Assembly (NCBI GenBank): GCA_013398615.1
Contig: VZSR01003807.1
Coordinates: 12,816,232 to 12,880,231 of the forward strand
Direction of reading: 5' to 3'
DNA from: Brachypodius melanocephalos
Lineage: Eukaryota > Chordata > Aves > Passeriformes > Pycnonotidae
DNA: 64,000 nt
The notes under the pieces are model-generated. The model was not told the origin of the DNA and did not search any database. It saw only the letters and a list, made by a program, of their open reading frames with translations. Positions within the stretch are counted from its first letter, which is position 1; each line of letters opens with the position of its first letter. Shown piece after piece: positions 50,092 to 63,000 of this stretch. A program made the position numbers and the translations under genes.

Positions 50092-53000
50092 TACAGACAG
50101 ACATCACTTGAGCAAACGTAACAGTTGCTTTGAAATACATACACATCTTCTGAAAACTCCACACTGGTACTCTCAGAAAGGCAATGGGAGCTTTAAATTC
50201 ACATCAAAATCCAAAATGTGGCCACATCCACACCTCGATAACCTAAACTGTGCAGTGCTGTTGCAATGCATCAGGAGAGGAAGGCTGTTCATCACATTTA
50301 TGTATGTCCAAAAGTAAAGATGATGTAGGAAGAAAGGCAGCAGTTTACATTTTCTTAGCACTAATCCTAGCTGGTTGCAGGGCACGGGGCCAACCACAGG
50401 CCAACGATGTTCAAGGGTGCTGAGGAAGGCACGTTTACCATCTGTGCTCACTCCAGCTTGCCAGAGAGTGCTTGTGAGCTTTGTAAAATAAATGTTACCA
50501 CATACCCATGTAAACTGCCTAAGCCTAACCCTGAGGCCACCAGTATTTATTCTGCAAGCATCATGAGATGCTTCATGCTGAAAAAGGAACATTAAACATG
50601 TATTTATGGCTAGTTTGGATCACTGGCAAGAAAAGAATAAAGGAAATATCCAAGAAAGCCTGATACACTGTACACACACAGGGACGCTGTGTGCCACAGA
50701 AGACAGGTCTTCCCAAAAGCCTCACCTTGCCTTGTCTTTCCTGAGACTACAGGGGTGTGGGCACAGGGCACAAGGAGGAGAGAAGCAACTCTTATTTTGT
50801 AATTTCTCCAGTCAATCTTGACTTTCTGACAAGTAGGGCTTTTCAGCTAACGCAGCTTCTTTTTCTCCTATTCTGCGTATCATTTTGTCTCTTCTTCCTT
50901 ATGCAGGATTGTTATGGAACTGTCCAGACCCACCTCCACTGCACAAGGAGGCATCACCATCTTTAGGAAGCCTGAACTTTTTTCCATTCTCCCAAAGAGC
51001 GTTAAAATCCTCTCCATATGGGAAGCAGGACAAAGTTGTGAGGAGTGGGGCACCACAAGGATGCTGTTTGGAATCAGTCTCCATACTCAAGGTGGCTGGA
51101 TTCACTCCTCTACTGCCTACGGTTCTCAGGACAAAGTTGGACCACAGTTAGGACTGTATGATGGATGGAGATGAACTCATCGCCATAAATCTCTCAGTGT
51201 GCCTCTTAATTAGCATAAAAATAATTGGGGAAAAAACTCCACAAACCACAGAAATATTTATTGAGAGTAAATTTAGCAGACATTAAGAACTATTGATTAT
51301 GGAGATGAAATTCGTAGAACATGATCACAATTTCTTGGTTTTGTGTTTTCTTGGACTGTCACAAATACCATAGCAGTGACAACGCCCAGGTTGTTCAGAA
51401 AGAAACCTGTTTAAGTTGATGTTACTTAGTTATAAGTACTTCAAAACACTTGGATACATCTGTAAGGGGTCCCTAAGAGTATAAAAAGAGTGCCTTGCTC
51501 TAATGCTGTTCTCTGCTCCCGGAAAACACCCAGGACAGAGGGCACTCAGGAGACTTCAACAACCCCAATACACAACTTTAACAATGACTCAAAGAAAAGA
51601 AGTTGGAAAATCCTTTTAGTCATCTGAACACCTCAGGTGAAACAAGTCCACAAAGAAATGAAAAACAGAACTGGGGAAACATGCAATCCTAACTCTCCTA
51701 TGAGTAGCAAAACAGAATTTACTCGAGGTTAATATGAGTATCTACTTTTTCTAAGCTAAAACAAATCAAAAAACTTATTTAAAACTTCCAGGTTCCCATC
51801 TAAGACAACAGTGCAAAGACAGATGAAAATGAGGATTCATTTCTCTATATTTTCCCATATACTAAGCACACACAGACAATCCAAGTGTCAACACATCAAG
51901 ACAGAGTTAATTCTGACCCTTGAAAACATCCTCTTCTGAAAAGGATTAATTGGCTTGAAAACTATTTACTTTGTCTTTGAAGATGCAACTGTTATTAGCA
52001 ACCACCAGATGGCAGGAGCAAAGGCTGCTTACAGTCTTCAACAAAAGAAAGCTGTCTTAACGCAAGCATTAGAAGAGAACAATTTTTTATGTCTACTTTT
52101 TCTTCTCTTTCAATTGGTTATTTTCTTTTTCTTTCCACGAAGTACTATTTTATTGCAATCAAGTTAATACATTAAAAAAACAAAAAAAAGAAAATGTCTC
52201 ATGAGAACATGTCTCTCAATTTTTATCTTATGCCATCTCCATCTCATAGCTCAAGGGTTCTCTTACAGATATTGCAAGAACAACAGTTTCTTTCTAGGTT
52301 TGCACAGTCATAACTCACAGTCAGCCACCAAATATTCTCTTTGATGTCCTATGCTTCAAACCACGAAGCTGACACATAGCTACACTGTGTAGCTGTGTAC
52401 AATTCACCCTCGGGATTTGAACTTCTGCTATCTCGGATTTGAAAATAAGTAGACTGCAGAAGATGCACCATAATCTGTTGATTGTTGCAATAATGCAGCA
52501 TCTACAAGGTGGAGGAAAGCAAAACCCCACCCCTAAAAGCATGAGCCTTCTCACTCTGCCCAACATTCCCTCACCAAAGCAATCCAAAAACCACCTTAAT
52601 AAACTCAAGTAAAAGCAGTATGTTTGAGAGGAAAAGTATTTTAGCCCTGAGCACATCTGATTCTTAAAAACATGTAGCGTATCAGAGAAAGAACATTTTA
52701 AAAATGCAATCCAGCAGCACATACTTTAAAAGACTTAGGAACAGACTCTCTAAACAACTTCCAGAGTTACTAAATTATGAAGACAAGGTCATCACTTTAT
52801 GTTGTGTCATAAAACAAGAACACAGCTAGTTCCACGAACAATACCGGAAGCTCCATCATACAGACCCAGACACATCCACATCAGAAATACCACCCTTGCT
52901 GTATTTCTTTGATAGAGCTGTCTCTCCATTATGCTCATTTCTCGATCAAAGAGAAAGCTTTACTCCTGTACTTGTCTTCCACTAAGGAAACATAAAATCA

Positions 53001-53194
53001 CTCCCACAGTGAACACATCCATCGGGAATGAGATTCTTTTTGCTCAGCCCCAGCAGCACACAGTCCTAGAAAAGAACAGGTGAAGCTCCTACTTCAAACC
53101 AGCATGAGATGCAGTTGTGTGGTTAATTCTGCCTCTGTACATTAGCAAACATGCCACTTGCAAAATATGAAAGGCTTTTCTTCCCTGCCCCGTT

Positions 53195-53335
53195 TTTAAA
53201 TGACACCTGCAAATCACTAATCCAGTTGCCATTTATTTCCATATGTCAAATTACAATCTTAACTTGTGCAAAGCAACATAATAGTAATGATTAAGCCAAT
53301 TACATCACAACACAGCTTAAAACGACACACAATGG
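53195..53335. promoter_or_regulatory. Candidate regulatory block rich in homeodomain-type motifs
   Basis: AAATGACACCTGC, CTAATCC (OTX type), CCATATG, TAATGATTAAG and CCAATTACATCA occur in order. The block is non-repetitive and non-coding. It lies about 300 bp left of a CpG-richer stretch (53515-53660). Confidence 0.28.
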
Positions 53336-53514
53336 AAGGATTAAAGCTCACTACCAAATAAGAGAGTCCTGTTCTTGGTGGAGCTCCCCCACTGTGGGAA
53401 CAGAAGTGTCTCTTTTCCTGTTGCACAAACTTGTGAGCCTTCTGACATGTAGCTGCTGGACTGCCATTAACAAACTTATTTATATTAATGCAGCACTAAG
53501 CTGGGATCACTGCA

Positions 53515-53660
53515 CCTCGGCATTAGCTGCGGAGGGCGGGCTCTGTGGCCAGTGCTGCCAGCACGGCTTATGGCACTCCACAGGTCCACAGACACGTTGG
53601 GACACGTGCACGAGGTGATCTCACCAGGCTTAACCGAATGAAGCCTCCCCTGCCCTACGT
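53515..53660. other. GC-rich CpG cluster
   Basis: About nine CpGs fall in 150 bp, with a GC-box-like GAGGGCGGGC at 53532-53541 and GACACGTGC near 53611. Two short overlapping plus-strand frames run through it, with no recognisable product. It could be a minor promoter, a decayed CpG island or chance. Confidence 0.3.
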
Positions 53661-55222
53661 TATTTGGGTCAGGTGGATGCTGACAGTAAAAGCCTTAGGG
53701 AAAGGGAGGGAGAGTAAACCCAGCAGAGATACTTAAAAAGTCAGGCATCCCGTTCTCTCAGACACCATTTGCAGCCTGTATGAAGCGTGTGCTACTGCAT
53801 TTGACACCGTAATTCCAACCAATGCCAACATACAGCTCCTACAACAATAAAATGTGGGTTAAATCTTTATATAATAACCAACCTTTCAGACTACGATTTT
53901 CAATTCTACCTCAGGGATAAAAAGGTTCTAATGGAAATTGAGCATCTGAATCTCTTAGGAGGATTTAAAAAACTCCCACTCTCCTATTTTTATTTGTTCA
54001 TTGCCTTGGTCTTTAAATCAGTATCATTCAAAATGCTTAAAACATTTTACACCTTTTACTTCTGCCCTGGTCACCTTATTTTTTTTTCCTTTCTTTTTCA
54101 CATCTTTGTATTCCTCCTATTTTCTCTGCCATCTGTGAACACTCGTCCCATCTGCTAAAATATAACTTCCTACTCAGCTAAAATAAATACAAAATAAATT
54201 GGTACTGTTAGTATTTTACACGTCATCATTAGGCTTTAGCAAGATTAATGGGATTCAAAGAGTTTCCAAATTTGAAATACATTCCTGTGTGTTGACTGCA
54301 GACTCAGGCAGATATCACTCCATCTATTCACTCTTACTCTACTCTATGTTACTTTCTTGGCAGCTACGGTTTTGATGGAACTTATTATATATGTAAGTTT
54401 ATCCTCAGCAGAATTTGAACAAACCAGGCATAACTGTTAAGCCTGTCCCAGATCACCTATCAGCTGCTCACAATTTGCTACATGGTCATTCCCTCTTACA
54501 TCTCTCCATATGTAACCACGCATCCATCACAACCCTTCTAAATACTGAAACAAAAGAACCAGTCAAAAGCGGGAAGATTTTTTTTCTTTTAAAACAAACA
54601 CGCATTCAAGAACACATAAATAAATGTGTAAATTAAATTGAGCACCACGTGTACCATCTTTGAAAAAGCTGTTACAGCACACCAACAGCTTCCTCCTTCT
54701 GTAAAATTAGTTGCACAGAAAGCTGAATGGATTTACTTCCTTCTATTCAACCAAAAGAAAGCTTTGGACAGCAATGCAATCAAACCTGTACAAATTTATA
54801 CTTAACAAATGACAACTTCTTTTTAAACTGATTGAAAATGTGCTTAGATTTTTATGGCCTTTTAAACAGTAATGGTCTCACATATGCACAAAATGCAAAC
54901 AGGGCGCTCATATTAAAATGTAATTTTTACTTTAATAAATTCTTTATGTCCTGCATTTGTTTGGGGAAGACTGTTTACTTATTAAAAAGTTGAGGAGGAG
55001 GAAACATTTTCAAGGACTACTATTAATGGTTTGCACTTCGCACTTGTTCCATGCTTAAGGAGTAAAGATAGGATTTGGTACTTCAAGGTGCCTTTTCCCT
55101 GGGTTCGACACAATTTCCTTTATTTTCATTTAATTTTCTAAACTAAGAATTATTTTGTCTAAATCAATATTCATAACTTGCATCAAAAGCATCCTGTAGC
55201 TAATTTATACAAAGACTTATGA

Positions 55223-55240
55223 GGATGATGATCATCATCC
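55223..55240. repeat. Perfect 18-bp palindrome GGATGATGATCATCATCC
   Basis: The sequence equals its own reverse complement. It arises from a short GAT run meeting an ATC run, so a simple-repeat origin is likely. Confidence 0.8.
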
Positions 55241-57857
55241 AAGATTCAGCCATTCAAGGGGCAGACTACATCAGCCAGATGTTCACTTTGCCAATGACAA
55301 CTACAGCAAAGCTGAACAATGTTCTGATGCCTCATTCAGAACCTTTTCCTGGGAAGCAGCCCCATTTGCTGCCAGTATGCATATTTACCATGAGACTGAA
55401 ATCACAGAGAATTTAAGAATAACAAATTACATTGTACATTCTTTCAGTAGGCTACAAATATCCTTACTTAAAAGACACTATTCTTGTATGTATCTACAGG
55501 CAACACAGCCTGTCAACAGCCTAAAACTAAGTGGCATCTAAGGACAGGTGGAATGGATGCAGTCAAAAGAAGAGTCATCCCCTGCAGCAAACTATGCTTC
55601 TGCTCTTGCATACAGAGGGGGCCTACAATGTTTCAAGCTGAGACATATGCTACACCCAAACCCAAAAAAGACAGCTCTCCTCAACAGTCTACAATAGCCC
55701 TGGAGGAAAATTCAGGCTAAAAGCAGGTACCGAGGAAAGCATTGCATGGTGCAAATCTTTAACCTTACATCCTTCTCAACTGTTACCTGGTATTCAACTT
55801 ACTTTCTCATTTAGAAAATTATCTGGTTTTAATTTTAAAAATTTTGCTTATACACATTCACTGTTGGCATACCAACTCATCTGTTAATGTAACAAAGACT
55901 AGCATTTATTTGTCATTGAGACAGACAGTAAAGAAAGCATCTCTTAAGAGAGAGAAGGGAAAAAAGTGCTTTTGCAGCATCTCTAAATAGACAGCAAAAA
56001 TAAATTCTAGGATTAACAAGTTTTGGGTGATACATTTTGCTTTCTTTTTGATTGATAAAAAGTACAGGACATTCCTAGACATACATAGCTCCCTGTATAT
56101 CATAAAGCTACTATTATAAGAGAGTTTAAAAGATCCTGATGGTTCTGAAGATGAAGCTTAGGACAAAAGATGCTTGGGACTCTGGACATTGATGTTCAGA
56201 GCTAGCGACAGTACTGATTCAGTTTTGTAAAACTGAAGCTTAGCAACAGAAATCTCTTAAAAGTTTTTGTAATAAAAAGGAGTTTCAAAGGATGTCCATC
56301 AGGCTGACAAGACATAAAAACACCTTGTAATTCTAGCCATGAAAAAGCCTTAGAAGCCTCCTCCACAGTGCTTTTTTTTAGCTCCAAGAGTGACTGGCGA
56401 CAATAATCATCAGTAATATTTCTATTTACCCACCTAGTCTGAAGGATTATGGAGATGAGCTCACAAGAGCTGACCCTCCAGGTTTATTAAATATTCAATG
56501 AATATTCTGTATGCTTGCTGGGTATTAAATAAAAATCAGAAAATACTGCAGACTATTGTACATTATACACTCCAAATAATACCAGAGTAGCTCTGTTTGT
56601 TTTCTAATAATTTATTGAAATCACTTATCACATATCAACATAAAAACATACAATATTGACACGTAAATTCTGGCATCACGAATATTTACGTACTTTTAAA
56701 GTTTTTTTTTTTCCTGCTGGTTAATTTTGCTTATTGTATTCCAAATAAACCTGTAGAACTTACTTAATATTTTCTTGCTTTTCCTTAATAGTAACAGCAT
56801 CACTATTTTTTCACCTACAATAGCATCACAGCATATGGGCCTTCAGCAGCAGGAACCTCTTCACTGTCATGATTTAGCCTCCTGTTCCTGCAATCTCCTT
56901 TTCCCCTTCCCCATTGACTCTCTTTCTAGCTAACTGTATACTGCTTACACACAATCTGCCCTGGTTAAAATCATCTCCTATTAGTGTTCTGTTAAAACAG
57001 TGTCATCACCACAATGCTCACTGGCCAAAGAAACTTGAGCACTTTGAGCACAGGTAGGACACAGCCCATCCATGGAGCTGGGCAGGTCTGAAGTTGTCTT
57101 TCCAACACACACTATTGCCCGCCACGCGCTGATCTACAATTGAACACAGGGTGATGCAGCTGTTCAATGAACTACTTTCTACTCAAGATGCTCTGTGAAA
57201 AAGGGCCTGAACAAAGTGGCTTACTCAGCAGACTGCCAAGCAGACAACAAGTACAATTTCTGAGTTGCAAATCTATGGAACAAGAGCAAATTCAGCATTT
57301 GGGCAAGTCCAGTCTTAAAAACTACTGCTAAGCTGACCTAACATGTTTCCACATGAATTTGCACAAGTAAAACTCGCTCACAAGTTTTATATCAAGAAAA
57401 GGATTAACACAGCCTGTGTGCCATTCTCAGATTACCACAAACAAGGGAAATTTCTGAATTGATGGATCCAAGTCACAGAATCCTCAATTCTCAGGTTGAA
57501 AATTGTCAACAACCCATGTTGTTGGGACCTGTGTAACAAAACTGCACCAAACTACACACCTTGTGTCCAAATGTAGCATCCTCGGAGGCCAAGACTTCAA
57601 CCTGAAATTATAAGGAGAAAGATAATTTCAAATTTAGCCACCACCAAGAACCTCTCTCTCCTGAGCATAGCACCACAATCCAGGCCAAGAAGAGATCTGT
57701 AAATGAAGGTACAAGTCTGGATCAACCCTAGGAAACCTGCACATGATAGGATGTCCAAATATAACAACTGACGATAGAAATCCTAGAGTGAAGAAAGTAG
57801 GAGAGCATCCTTCATGACACAAACAAGGTTTCTCAACCTGAATGACATCAAGAGTAC

Positions 57858-57973
57858 CTGTCAGTGTCCCAGAATTTACTGTACTACAGCTGGAACATTT
57901 TTCTCCATACAGAGTTTTGACTACACCAAAAAGCTGCCTGAGCACAACCAGAATGATCTGCCATGTTAAGTCT
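57858..57973 (-). other. Splice-ready cryptic exon candidate in the sense strand of ARID1B
   Basis: On the minus strand an unbroken T18 tract is followed by CAG and then AGACTTAACATGG. After 116 bp there is a donor CTGACAG/GTACTC. This is a strong acceptor and a good donor inside the ARID1B intron in the sense direction. The length is not a multiple of three, so inclusion before a phase-0 exon would shift the frame. It would act as a poison exon unless it is simply chance. It lies inside the longest open frame of the window (57634-58353, minus), whose translation is unrecognised. Confidence 0.22.
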
Positions 57974-57976
57974 CTG

Positions 57977-57994
57977 AAAAAAAAAAAAAAAAAA
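57977..57994 (+). repeat. A18 homopolymer
   Basis: There are eighteen consecutive A on the plus strand. It could be a retroposon tail, but no AATAAA signal or recognisable element precedes it. Confidence 0.85.
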
Positions 57995-58429
57995 GCTGGG
58001 AACATCTGACCTCTTCCCCTCCTGTCAAGCAGGCTGGGTACTTCTGCACCAGCACTAAGTGGAACGGCACCAAGGGGAAGCTCTGTCTTGCTTGCAGGCT
58101 GCTGTCCTGTCTTGCACTGGAGAATTGTTTGAAAACTGGAACTCAGGGAACACAAGCTCCCCAGGCAAAGACCAAGACCAGCTGGCTGAGAGATACAGTG
58201 GATGTTTGAAAGCCCAAGAAAAGCAAGCTGCCAGGTCATTGAGTGCTGCTTCAGATCAAAGCCCTTGCTGGCTGCCACACACTGCACAGTTCTAGAGTTG
58301 ATACGCACTAACCTGCAACAACAGGAACAGACATGGGAAAGCAGGCACACCAATTTCTCATTAGACTCCTCAAAAATACTTCACACTCCGAAGCCTTTCA
58401 CCTGAGAATCTTGGTCTTTTATGAATTCT

Positions 58430-58618
58430 AATTAATTAATCTTCCCAATACACCAGTGAAGTGAGAAATGTCATCATCCCAATATATAAAGAGATAAGTG
58501 AGGCAGAAAGAGGTTAAATAATTTTTTTAGTAGTTACATGCCAAGCCAGGGACACACTCATGGAAAGAATCCCAGATCTCTACTCTCAGGCTCACAGTTT
58601 AACAACTAGGAAAGTCTC
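58430..58618 (+). mobile_element. Relic of a MIR-type CORE-SINE
   Basis: In order, the sequence shows the features of the MIR 3' half: a TTAATTAATCTTCCCAATA stretch (MIR: TTTAATCCTCACAA), then TCATCATCCCAATATATAAA, GAGGCAGAAAGAGGTTAAAT (MIR: GAGGCACAGAGAGGTTAAGT), GCCAAGCCAGGGA and CCCAGATCTCTACTCTCAGG. The match is from memory of the consensus and is diverged but collinear. MIR elements are ancient tetrapod SINEs that survive in birds only as rare old copies. Confidence 0.7.
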
Positions 58619-59129
58619 TATTTCTCTGATTTACATCCTATTTAGAATGCCTACTCTTGCATTATAATTTATACAACTAGTATAACTATAACTAATGTAT
58701 CTAATCTCCAGTTTAACTTAAGAAGAGTGAAGGATTTAAAGCAAATCAAGAGGGGAAAAAAATGAATGGGAAGTTTCACCCTGAAGCATGTTATAATGCC
58801 AGAGTTATAAACCCCTGAACAAGAGGGTTTATAATGGAAAGGCTGATAAACTAACAATGATGGCAGCACTTAAATATATTTATGACATGATCTAGCAACA
58901 TATGGTATTTCTTCATCTCTAAATTAAAAAACTAAGGAGAAAAAAAAAAGTGGGAGGGAGATAAAGCATTCATAGGAACTAGGAATAAATGAAGAAAATG
59001 AACCTGGAGTTACCCAATTGTGACCTGTCCAGCTAATTAGGAAAAGCAGTAAAAGGCTACCAAATGGCATCTCATTCAATAGGAGGTAGGAAAAAAAATC
59101 CAAGTAAATAAAATCAATCTAAAATGATA

Positions 59130-59350
59130 TGATACATATTAGCTCCTTATATTAAGCTTCTAATCCTTTAGGCACTTTATAAATATTAAACAATCAGTCC
59201 TGGTGAGACTGATAAATATCCATAATATATTTTACAGATGAAGAAACAGATAGAGGGTTAAGTGACTTGCCCAAGGCCAAAAAGAATAATCAACCATTGG
59301 GTTGGAAATAACTGTATGACTGCTTGTCACAATACAGTGCCCTACTCAGA
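59130..59350 (+). mobile_element. Relic of a MIR-type CORE-SINE (second copy)
   Basis: The stretch contains TTAGGCACTTTATAAATATT followed by the MIR hallmark TTTTACAGATGAAGAAACAG and GGGTTAAGTGACTTGCCCAA, then a region ending ACAGTGCCCTACTCAGATGC that resembles the MIR 3' end. The core is better preserved than in the copy about 700 bp upstream. Both copies share the plus orientation. Confidence 0.78.
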
Positions 59351-59577
59351 TGCTCAGGTGGCTTCTGAAGAAAGTCATTCCACCGTCAGAAGCATCTTGG
59401 TTAGGGTTAATGTGGTACACATCTGAAGTGCAAATGCTCATTTTCACTAGCCTTACTGTTTTGGTACAGCATCCAGCTACCACCACTAGATAGACCCCAA
59501 AAACTTTTTCAAACTCAAGTTTTCTCTATCCAGTATTATGTAGTGACATATCCCAGATGCTATCTCCAGTCCCATTA

Positions 59578-59930
59578 ATCATAAAGGTTGGAAAAGAGCT
59601 CCAAGATCATCAAGTCCAACCTCTGATGGAACACAACCACGTCAACCAGACCACAGCACCAAGTGTCACGGCAGTTGTTTCTTGAACACTCCAGGAACAG
59701 TGATTCCACCACCTCCCTGAGCAGCCCATTCCAGTACCTGACCATCTTTCAATGAAGAAACTCGTCATGATTTCCAACTTGACCTTCCCCCAACAGAGCT
59801 TGAGACTATATCCTTCTTTTCTGTCACTTGTCGCCTGGGAGAAGAGGCTGACTCCACCTGGCTACAACCTCAGTTGTTCTGCCTTTTGGGTAGTTTTAGA
59901 GAGTGGATGTCTACCCCTGTGCTCCATTTC
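59578..59930 (-). mobile_element. CR1 LINE 3' fragment of a diverged subfamily, minus orientation
   Basis: The plus strand reads AATCATAAAGGTTGGAAAAG, then AAGATCATCAAGTCCAACCT, CTTGAACACTCCAGGAACAG, TCCACCACCTCCCTGAGCAG and GGGTAGTTTTAGAGAG. This is the antisense of the CR1 subfamily whose 3' UTR contains GGTTGGACTTGATGATCTT. It is more diverged than the 37978 copy. The right-hand limit is soft, because matching becomes weak after about 59914. Confidence 0.85.
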
Positions 59931-60054
59931 TATTGTGGAGATTCATTAGGAAAAAATGGAGCCTTCTTTGTGCCACAGGGTCCTTCTCTGACTTCCTCCT
60001 TGAATCCACCAGAGTCGCCAGCCTCAGTACACTCTGTCTCCCTTGCCCTGTTGT

Positions 60055-60078
60055 CCCTTCCTCCTCCTTCTCCTCCCC
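60055..60078 (+). repeat. Polypyrimidine C/T tract
   Basis: A pure C/T stretch of about 24 bases is built on a CCTCCTT pattern, in GC-richer DNA to the right of the last CR1 fragment. Confidence 0.75.
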
Positions 60079-63000
60079 AAAGGTCCCAGCTGGGTAAACA
60101 GCCCCATTGAGCCTGTCCAGGGCTGCCTGTCCCCTGCCCTGCAGAAGCACGACATGGATGGGATGGCACGGAAAACCTGCACCAACCCAGTACAGATTGG
60201 GCAAAGTTTTAGTTTGGGCTCTGCACATACCTCACCTGCAGAGAGGCCACCTCACATGCCAGGACCCTCACTGCAGAGCACAGACATATTGTCAACACCT
60301 GGGCTCTGCTAAAGAAGCTCCTGCTCAGGGCCAAGAGAATGCTCACAACTGCCACAGCTCCAAAACGCACTAATTAACATGGCACAATGGCCAACACGTG
60401 CAAAATTCAATCCTTCATTTCACCAAGAAACTCAGAGGAAAAACAAACTGTGACATCAAAGAGTATAACAGAAGTTTAAGCTCGTTTAACATACTCTTAG
60501 TCTCTTTCACATATAGAAATATTCTCTTTTGTGCTTAGAAACATAAGGCTCACAGAGACAGTAAAATGGCTTGGAGTGAAGATAGATAACAATTGTAATT
60601 AAAAATGTTATTGAACAGATCTGATAAAGCTGCTTCTACTTCTCCAAGACTGATCACACCACTTCTGTGATAAATAACTGTCCTCACCTTGCAGATGATA
60701 CAATTAAACATTCTCTGTATCTTTTGTAACTACTGTGCTCAACACTGCACTAGTGTGTCAGTCCACTCATTTGGGTTTTCACCTCCTTGTGTAAAAGACA
60801 GTTAAGCTAAGTAAGAGACAAATAACTGCAGACACTGTAAGATACACAACATAAAGGACTGAAACAAGGTGTGGGACAACATGAGGTTTTCCTCATGCTG
60901 AGCTTCCCCCGGCAAAAAAACCCAAAATGCATTACAAGCCAGGTTGAGTGGACCCCCCTCTAGTGGGAATGCTCGTGTACTTCAATCAGCACCCACATAA
61001 TCCCAGCAAAAGAGAACATTACGTTAAGAATCAGGCAAGCACCATCTTTCTGTTAATCACCTTCAGAATATATCCCTTCCATTCCAATACATAAAAAAAT
61101 TAAGACATTCATTATTGCTTTAGGATAATCTGATGTTGATTAAGAACTTCCCATTATATACCTATTTGCGGCAGTTACACATTTTCTATTTTAGTTGGGT
61201 GTTCTGAGTGTGTACACACGTAAATACCTCAGGTAGGTGGAGTGTTTTTCTTTTACAGTGAAAAATTCACTGCATCACTAAAAAATGCAAACTTGATTCT
61301 TAAATGAAGCACTGTTGATTTCATGTACATATTTATATCTCTATCAGATACAGCAGCTTTCCCCTAGGCACTGCTCTGAATTTTTGCTCCAGTCCACACT
61401 TCCCGCTCCTCAAAATACAGTGCTACAGTTGAATGCTGTTTGCCCCATATTTAATTTCTATGTAAAAGCAATTTTTGGTCACTGTTCTTTGGTCATTTTT
61501 TCTTCCAGTGTATCAAAAGAACCAAACAGCCTTTTTGCTTCTAATAAACAAACTCAAACCACACTTGCAGTATCCTGCAATTCTGGGCTAGAAGGCTATT
61601 GTAAGTGGTAAGGGGTAAATGAAGGGGTAGTGTTCTAACAGATGCGTGTATTAACCATACACTGTGGATCAATTACACGAGACACAATTAGTGGTTTAAG
61701 CAGGAGTGTCCCACAGCTGAAGCATGCCTGTCCTGCCACGGCAACTGACCCTTCCTACTGCCTGCTCCTCACTCTGCCCCTGGTCCAAAAGTAGCCTTCT
61801 GGGGCTGGCCAGGACGGAGTCCAGAAACCTCCCCAGTGCATGGCAAGGTGAGCTTCCTACCTCCCTGCACAACTTACACAGACTCCAAAATGGGCAGCTG
61901 TGATGAAGACCACTACTGCTTATGTAGTATTATATGATTTAACAGTCTAATGGAATAGCATTTAGTACTTTTTTACAAGATGAAAGAATTCATAAACATC
62001 ATGTCAGCCTGAAGGACCCAATGACTAACACGTGGAGTACTCTGAAACAAGATGGGGAGTAGCCTTGAGTCTCTTTTTGTCAGAAGTAATGAAACTTTGT
62101 CAGTAGTTCTATTTTGCTTCTCAATAAATGACTCATACAGACCCAGTTCGACAAAGAATATTGCATCGCGACCTAGAGACTTACAGTAAATTACATACAG
62201 CCATTTTTACCTCCCTGTCAAAGAGAAAAGGAGTTGAAACAGATAGAACCCTTGAGGTGCAACACCGAACATGGCCTTTTTGGAACAAAGCTGTACAACC
62301 TAGTGATCAGATGACACAAGAAATTATTATTATTTGTTTTTTTTCAAAACCATACTCAGCACTGGTTCAGTCCTCAGCTCAGCCCAGGTCTTTCTTGGCT
62401 CATCAAGAGTCATGGGAAGTGGAATACCATTAAGAGAAGGAATTACAGCCATGCTTAATGCCCATACTGTTATCCAAACAATGGAATATGAAATTCCAAG
62501 TACACAAGGACAAAAAACTAACTCACAAAAGACACGGGTTACAAAAGCCCTCTCCATCTTCTTTGAAGGAATCTGAAAAGAAGCACTAATAACGATTTCT
62601 GATGCATGCTGATTCCCATGTAATATCCCATAAAAATTAATGCTGAGAAGGATCATCGATCTACATTTAACTACCCAAGCAAAAACTTCCAATACAGCAC
62701 ACACTTAACACTGCTCTGAGACTTGGGCTGGAGCTCCTTGGAGTTCACCCAACGGAGCCACTATTTGCAGCTGGCAGGTGAGGGGGTTACAACTACTCTG
62801 GCAAGGGACACAGCAGACTAGAGCAGTTCTGATCAAGACAAAATATTTTATATGGGCACTTACAGTTTCTGTGGTTCACATGAGAATTTGCCCAGCTGGC
62901 TGCAAATTTTATAGGCTTTCTATTGTCATTTGTTTGACATTATTATTCTAGGAAAATTATAGCACAGGGCTTCCCTGATACCTAGAGAGTTCTTGCCAAC

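Noticed and set aside
56871..56890. Second LTR-like start (TGTCATGATTTAGCC)
   Set aside because: Only a short similarity. Downstream sequence is ordinary, and no LTR end or target duplication is seen.
57500..57994. Processed pseudogene ending in A18
   Set aside because: There is no polyadenylation signal before the tract, no flanking duplication that I can see, and the upstream sequence does not resemble a known mRNA.
57634..58353. Longest open frame of the window (239 codons, minus strand) as a protein-coding gene
   Set aside because: It reads through an A18/T18 homopolymer giving a run of phenylalanines. The composition is rich in Cys, Ser and Leu without domain-like blocks, and nothing is recognisable. 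Only the splice-ready inner segment was kept as a lead.
60890..60912. Preceding ARID1B exon (peptide near NHEDLNLIQQERP)
   Set aside because: The minus strand here reads GEAQHEEN, which resembles the expected peptide only at HE. The flanking residues do not match.
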